Shown here in pieces: positions 54,979-59,734 of a stretch of 59,734 nucleotides of DNA. Origin of the DNA: Lactifluus volemus (Eukaryota > Basidiomycota > Agaricomycetes > Russulales > Russulaceae); NCBI GenBank assembly GCA_022376515.1, contig WTXI01000225.1, positions 1 to 59,734 of the forward strand. The letters are read 5' to 3'. Position 1 is the stretch's first letter. Every line of letters starts with the position of its first letter. The notes beneath the pieces were generated by a model. The model was not told the origin of the DNA and did not search any database. It saw nothing but the letters and a program-made list of their open reading frames with translations. A program made the position numbers and the translations under genes.

Positions 54979-57061
54979 ATGTCTTCTCCTCAACCCCCGT
55001 CTGTACACTACGAGTTCTGGGCTTCTGCCGATGACTGGCGTCCGGGCCACGTCATGCTGGCCGCCAACGTTGACTCCATCCCGTCTCCCCCGCCGCGGAC
55101 CGTTCCTGTTGTCAGGGTGGATGGCTTGTGGGCCGAGCATGAATGGATGCTCTACCCGCAGCCATTTCTCCCTGAATTTCCTTATCTCCCATGGATTCGG
55201 CTCCCCCCTCGCAACCCCCCCATGACATCCTTCGTTGTGCGGTGGACAAGAAGATGTGGAGGCCCACGTATCCAAAACCAACATTCATCTGGTTCAGCCT
55301 GCGGTGCTGGATGACCTCAGCCAAGTTGGAAGCTGCCAAGGCTGCGGTAGAGATGCCGTTCCATGAATCATAACTTCCCCTTGCCTCTCATCTGTCCAGC
55401 ATCCGCGAAAAGCTTACGCCCGGGCCTTTGAGACCGTCGATCGTCTCGAACGAATTTGACGCTTGGCGAGACTTTGTGGAAGTCTTCAGGAATGCCCAGC
55501 GTTCTCTCATGAACTCTTGCCTTTGCTGATTGGTGGGTGGACTTCAAGGCAGAAGATTAGACCCCCTTTTCGTGCACCCACGCGGGGTGCAATATTCTAT
55601 GACGAAGAACGTTATGCTAGGCATGTGCAGTGGTCTTGCTCCTTCCTCCTCATCCCCTCTGCCACCTACTCTTTGGATCCTCGGAAGCGGATTCAACTGT
55701 CACCCCGCTCCCTGTCAAAGACAGAACCGATGACGCTTCGCCACTGCTCCACTCCCTCCCACATGGTACTATCCCCCGCACGTGGAATAGTCTTGCTGGA
55801 TTTGAGACTGCCGCTCGGGGATATGTGATCGCTTGGACTCCTTCACCCAACGGAGGGCTACAAGCGACGCTTGGGAAAGTGGAAATCAGCACCATGATGA
55901 AGGTTAGTTGTATCGCTTCATCACCTGCTGCTCACACTTATGTCTTTCCATAGACGGCCGGAGCGCAAAGCGGGCTAAAATGTGGCAAGCTGCGCATCCC
56001 ACTCATCCAACAACCTGGAGCTGCGCCGCAGCAAGGTGTAGACTCTGCGCCGGTCTGGTTCCCCAAACGACAGGAGATATGGGATCGAGCCATGTTTATG
56101 TCAATCCCTTAAATATGGCCCAGGCACAGTCACCACGCCGCTTTGCATTCCCACCACTCCACCTCTTTGGGGTGCTAAGGAAGAGAACCAGCGGACATTC
56201 TACTACCACTATCTCCTTCTGCGCCGTGAACTCAATGCGTACAGTGGATGGACTCCCTGGCCTTACACGGCGGAGTGGAGGTCCATTTTAGGTCACACCT
56301 ATTGGAAGTCCATGTGGCCCAAGCCAGATCCAATGACCCCTCGCGTACATCAAGTTACGACCCCACCAAGTTCTGGATCTACGGCGGGCCCCTGTGTTTT
56401 ACTGAGACAACGAATACGCCATTACTGATCATGGGGCCGATCCCACTACAGTTCTCGCTTGCAACTGTGAAGTTGAGATGGATACTGCGGATGATGTCGA
56501 TGTCCGTCAGACCATCCTCTACCATCTCAACTTGAACATGCGTGGAAGAGATCAGGGAAATGGATCGCCTCCAGTTTCCACTCGATCAAGCAAAGCGATG
56601 GGATTATGGGGGGCGATGTCTCCGTCGACGGCATGACCGACATGTGGGGCCCAATCCGGAATGGCGGCGTCAAGTCGGGCTTCTTTGAGGATAAGACGGC
56701 ATGGAGAACTTGGCTGCGCTGCCTGAGGGAAGTGGTAATGGAATGGGATGGGTTTGATGCGTGGGATTGGGGTAGTTTTACGGACTCAGGACCATGGGTA
56801 TCAACAACTTTCACAGAAGGACTTTTACAAGCTCGCAGTGCATCTCCTCACTTTTTTCATCCACACATTTATTACGCGTCTCGGCTACTACCCTTCCTTC
56901 CTATTACATCCCCTATACTGCTGGGCCCTGTTGCTCGAGGCACAGAAAGAATTTGCGACAGGACCTTTTGGACCTTTTGATTCGCTACATACTGAAACGC
57001 ATATTTTGTTTCTAATTGGACGTTTTTGCTTTCTACTCAATCCATTTGATTTGTGCGTTTG
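54979..57061 (+). pseudogene. Gene of unknown function broken by many one-base frame changes
   Basis: From ATG 54979 (MSSPQPPSVHYEFWASADDW) a coding stretch of about 2 kb can be followed only by changing frame repeatedly. Landmarks are FVVRW/AVDKKMWRPTYPKPTFIWF near 55250, SNEFDAWRDFVEVFRNAQ near 55450, RAPTRGAIFYDEERYARHVQW near 55600, and GFETAARGYVI near 55810. Then come WGAKEENQRTFYYHYLLL near 56170, YDPTKFWIYGGPL near 56360, TADDVDVRQTILYHL near 56490, and WDGFDAWDWG near 56750. A GT-AG intron of 51 bp fits at 55903-55953. Most frame changes need one base added back (for example the C7 at 55215-55221). I do not recognise the family; the protein would be Trp- and Pro-rich, without obvious membrane segments. 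It may be an intact gene with consensus errors. Confidence 0.6.
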
Positions 57062-57770
57062 ATGTGGGCTCTCATGGTACTCGTCACTTTCACGCCACTT
57101 AAGTCCCGATGGCGTGCAGGCACTACAAACAAAGGTAGTTTCATTTCGCATATTTGTATGGACCAACACTGATATAATTAATTTAGGTATCGTGCGAGAC
57201 TTTGTTTGCTAAGTACAACGCTGGTATAACACTGATCTCAGGGTCACTAATCCTCATCTGAAGAGATCTCGATTACGACTACGGCTCTGGTGAGGTTTCG
57301 CATACGGGTTTTGTCTCGGAAGACATGAAGACTGTGGGATCTCGGGTTAACGCTCTCCGTTTGTTTTGGCTGCTCCAGTATCTTTTCGTTGTGCCATACC
57401 AATGGCACTTGACGACGGACTGCTATGATACGGCGTTTACGGGTGTTGTATTGGGCCCCACCTCGCTTGGTGTCCTGGGCTCACTGGACCCACTGGGAGA
57501 TGGGCAATGTGCGTGTATCAAACTGGACGATGTCAACAAGTGGCAACAGGGCACTGACTGACGACACGCAGAAACTCTGTGATCGAAATGCCTGGGCAGG
57601 TGGGGTCGAAGATCGTCAGGAGCAACGCCCGGGCGCTGTCAACATCTACAGGCCTCAACGCAGCTTCGAGATTCTGTTGCAAAGAGTTCGTAGTGGTGAA
57701 GACATCTGGGATGGGAACTGTTGGGGCATACTACTGTAAGCATCTCGATGTTTCTGTTCATTAATTTGAC
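57062..57770. other. Stretch without a confident gene
   Basis: On the minus strand 57735-57533 is open without stops (PTVPIPDVFTTTNSLQQN onward, ending at TGA 57533-57535). It could be a further exon of the gene at 57771-58649, because a GTGAGT donor sits across the end of that gene. The splice phases I tried do not join cleanly, so I leave it unassigned. I see nothing else supportable. Confidence 0.4.
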
Positions 57771-58649
57771 TCACAATTTCGTCCTGTGTCCATAGTCCAA
57801 CAGCTCCATGTCAGACCTTCCGATCGCAGAGTAGGAACTAGACCCGGCCTGAGATGGTGGCAGCACCTCAGCCTCGACCTGGGGCAGCTGAGAACTGGTT
57901 ATCGTTGGCGTCGTTTCCTCCTCCTTAGTCTCGAGGTGAGTAGCTGCAGTGTGATTAGAGATGATCCGCTGCAAGTGTATTGTCACTGACCATTCTTTCT
58001 AGTGTTTCGCATGGGGGATCTTCCCATCTGGATCAGGTGAGCCCAACAGTTGTTGCAGTCAAGCGTAGCCCTAAAGGCATCATCTGGTGAGTACTTAATT
58101 TGTGATGATTGTACTTACCATCTCGAAGAGGATAGATGCATCGCGGTGTGTTAGGATTCGCTAATATGAACTTCTCCAAGTCAACTGTTGGGAAAGAATG
58201 TAAGTGAAGTGGTCAAATGGCTTGTACAATAGCTCACCCAGTATGAGCAGCTCGCGGTAGAACACATAATGCTAGGGCGTCCGTAGTTGGGGCTCTGAAG
58301 AGACTTCGGCACACATGAAACCGGGCAGGATGGTCTTTACCAGTGAGAAGCCCACAGAAGCACATCGGCATATCCCAACAACGCCTCTGGTGGTATGCGC
58401 TGAGATCATGCACAGCGACGCGCTCGCCACTGGGCTCCTCAGGGCTGTAGTATTGAAGTGTAAGTACATATGCACATGTAGGAAGATAACTTGGACTTAC
58501 TATGGGACTGGCTTCAGCGGAAGGCCTTCACCCACAAATGACCCGATGAACGTTGCATTGCAAAGACTCCTCTTCAACTCCTTGAAGATAGGGTTATACA
58601 CCTTGCGAGAGGGAGTCTGGGGTGTGTTGGGCGTGCCAGCGTTTGACAT
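57771..58649 (-). CDS. Six-exon gene of unknown function
   Basis: Exons are 58649-58501, 58444-58315, 58271-58238, 58184-58119, 58083-57991 and 57943-57771. All introns are GT-AG, 35-56 bp long, most with GTAAGT- or GTGAGC-like donors. The exon total is 645 bp, exactly 215 codons with stop. The protein starts MSNAGTPNTPQTPSRKVYNP and contains CWDMPMCFCG, ILANPNTPRCIYPLRD and LDCNNCW. It ends in a Ser/Thr/Glu-rich tail (ETKEEETTPTITSS). I do not recognise it. Cys spacing hints at a small metal-binding domain, but this is weak. The 35-bp intron at 58084-58118 is short, and the last exon may be spliced differently. Confidence 0.55.
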
Positions 58650-58744
58650 AGCGGGAGTAACAGGTGAAGAAGAGAGTACGCTGAGAGGTGAAGAGGGCTT
58701 AGAGGCGGTACAGGCATTGCCTATCGATGTTGTTGAATGAGCAC

Positions 58745-58756
58745 CTATTTATGCGT
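58745..58756 (-). promoter_or_regulatory. Possible TATA box of the six-exon gene
   Basis: On the minus strand CGCATAAATAGG lies about 100 bp upstream of the ATG at 58649. The position suits a fungal core promoter; there is no other evidence. Confidence 0.35.
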
Positions 58757-58759
58757 GTC

Positions 58760-59286
58760 GTGAATATATGAATTTCAATCTGTTCTGCAGAGCACCAACT
58801 ACCAGGTTAATGGCTTGCATTGCAAACAAGATTTCATTCCTTCGTGCTCCGTCCAGGGACAATTTTTTTTTAACATCGCCGTGAATCTATCATATTCCTA
58901 ACAACGAATTATACCAGCCATAATTGGTAATACGGGGGCGGGAGGGACTAACTAACTAAGGAGGAGGGCACGTCGGGACGTCACGGTGACAGTCACATTC
59001 GTGAGGCGTGATCGGGGTTCTCCGACGCGTGGGAACGTACTGTGACCGTTACAATCACGTGGTATGATGTCATTTTTTTGTTACCACCAACTATCCCGTC
59101 AGCTTGGCCGAGCGCCAATGCTCACGTGATCGATGTGTTTCGCAACTATGTAATCCAAGGCCTTTTTTCGTCATTTGCACCTGGTTGCACACCGAGTTTG
59201 GTCGTGTCACGAGTCTGTAGTTCAAATATTCTTTGGAACTCCAGCGCAACGACGTCACTTCGGTGACCTAGTAATCTGAATATAGT
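58760..59286. other. Intergenic region
   Basis: No convincing coding sequence was seen. It contains A/T runs, a GACGTCACGGTGAC stretch near 58978 with a partly similar CTGTGACCGTTAC near 59040, and CACGTGG near 59056. These may be regulator sites, but nothing ties them to a gene. Confidence 0.4.
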
Positions 59287-59734
59287 ATGCTGCATCATCT
59301 ACTACCCTTTCGTTTGCTTCGAGAAGTTCCGAGAGACGATTCGATGGATGTCAGTTCGTACAACCCGATCAGCTCCCCAGGAGAGGAGCAAGAGATCTTC
59401 CACATGATTCAGCGGTTATCAGCTCCATTTCTCTCTTTCCCTATCTTGTGTGCGTTATGTTCCTCCCTCAACCTCTTTCTCGCACATGTACTTGGATAAC
59501 ACGTTCATACGTTGCGCTCCAACTTTCCTCCGCCTCCTCTTGTTCGTTACCGTTTGTGCTATACACGTCATCTCGTTGCTCTCAATACCGAATATCCTTG
59601 GATGCCTGTGCACGCGACATGGTTTTACGTGAGTCAAGGCATGATAAATGAATTGAAGGCCCTTGCGTTCATGCCAGCCCTTGTCATGAATATATTCTAC
59701 TGGTGTAGGCAACCTCTCTCTCTGGCCAGAAATT
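59287..59734 (+). CDS. Possible partial gene running off the right edge
   Basis: One frame reads from ATG 59287 (MLHHLLPFRLLREVPRDD) to a TAA at 59497-59499. It then stays open in the same frame to the window end (NFPPPPLVRYRLCYTRHLVAL to NIFYWCRQPLSLARN). No AG acceptor occurs between 59440 and about 59630, so an intron does not remove the stop. It may be a real gene with an error or start later, at 59608. The product is not recognised. Confidence 0.3.

Overview
The window looks like a transposon-choked stretch of a basidiomycete (mushroom-type, Agaricomycetes) nuclear genome. The evidence is chromodomain Ty3/gypsy retrotransposons of the Tf1/sushi type, short GT-AG introns of roughly 35-56 bp in the flanking genes, a Mutator-like transposase remnant, and CpG-to-TpG decay of the repeats. 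No species can be named from the sequence. There are no bacterial-type genes, tRNAs, rRNAs or CRISPR arrays.

Positions 1-52085 are almost entirely nested LTR retrotransposons. I distinguish four LTR families. LTR-A (about 935 bp, plus an 875-bp subfamily) belongs to the H elements and to a divergent gag called I. LTR-B (571-609 bp, 508 bp in one element) belongs to the G elements. LTR-C (about 607 bp) is seen only as solo LTRs and one fragment. LTR-D (about 516 bp) is seen without a complete element. From 101 to 21222 the nest is: an LTR-D holds element H1 (227-21004, minus sense). H1's 3' LTR was hit by element G1 (410-10556, target duplication TAGCG). G1 pol holds a solo LTR-A (1772-2708). 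H1 pol holds a solo LTR-C (12393-12999). The H1 gag-pol gap holds another solo LTR-C (16388-17935), which itself holds a solo LTR-A (16938-17872). From 21223 to 31149 lie fragments: an integrase piece, an inverted LTR-D, gag I with a solo LTR-B, tandem LTR-A copies, the 5' end of a third G element, and the 3' half of an H-type element (K). Then come G2 (31150-40188), a plus-sense 5' part of H2 (40189-43621), and H3 (43622-52043).

Each complete element encodes a CCHC gag and a pol with protease, reverse transcriptase, RNase H, integrase and chromodomain. Pol ends in an unusual tail carrying tandem zinc knuckles. Every copy is broken, often by CGA-to-TGA nonsense changes. In both the G and H families an 11-nt stretch just inside the 5' LTR is complementary to 11 nt in the LTR that start 33 bp past the TATA box. 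This is the arrangement expected for Tf1-type self-priming. Their leaders carry almost no ATG, and the conserved start of gag lies upstream of any in-frame ATG. LTR-A carries eight evenly spaced AP-1/Gcn4-type sites upstream of its TATA box.

Positions 52086-59734 are non-LTR DNA: the 3' part of a Mutator-like transposase, inverted arrays of tandem repeats around an 8-bp microsatellite, a frameshifted gene of unknown function (54979-57061), a six-exon minus-strand gene of unknown function (57771-58649), and a possible partial gene at the right edge. From about 47.8 kb rightwards small indels relative to related copies are nearly all single-base losses, so some apparent pseudogenes here may reflect consensus errors.
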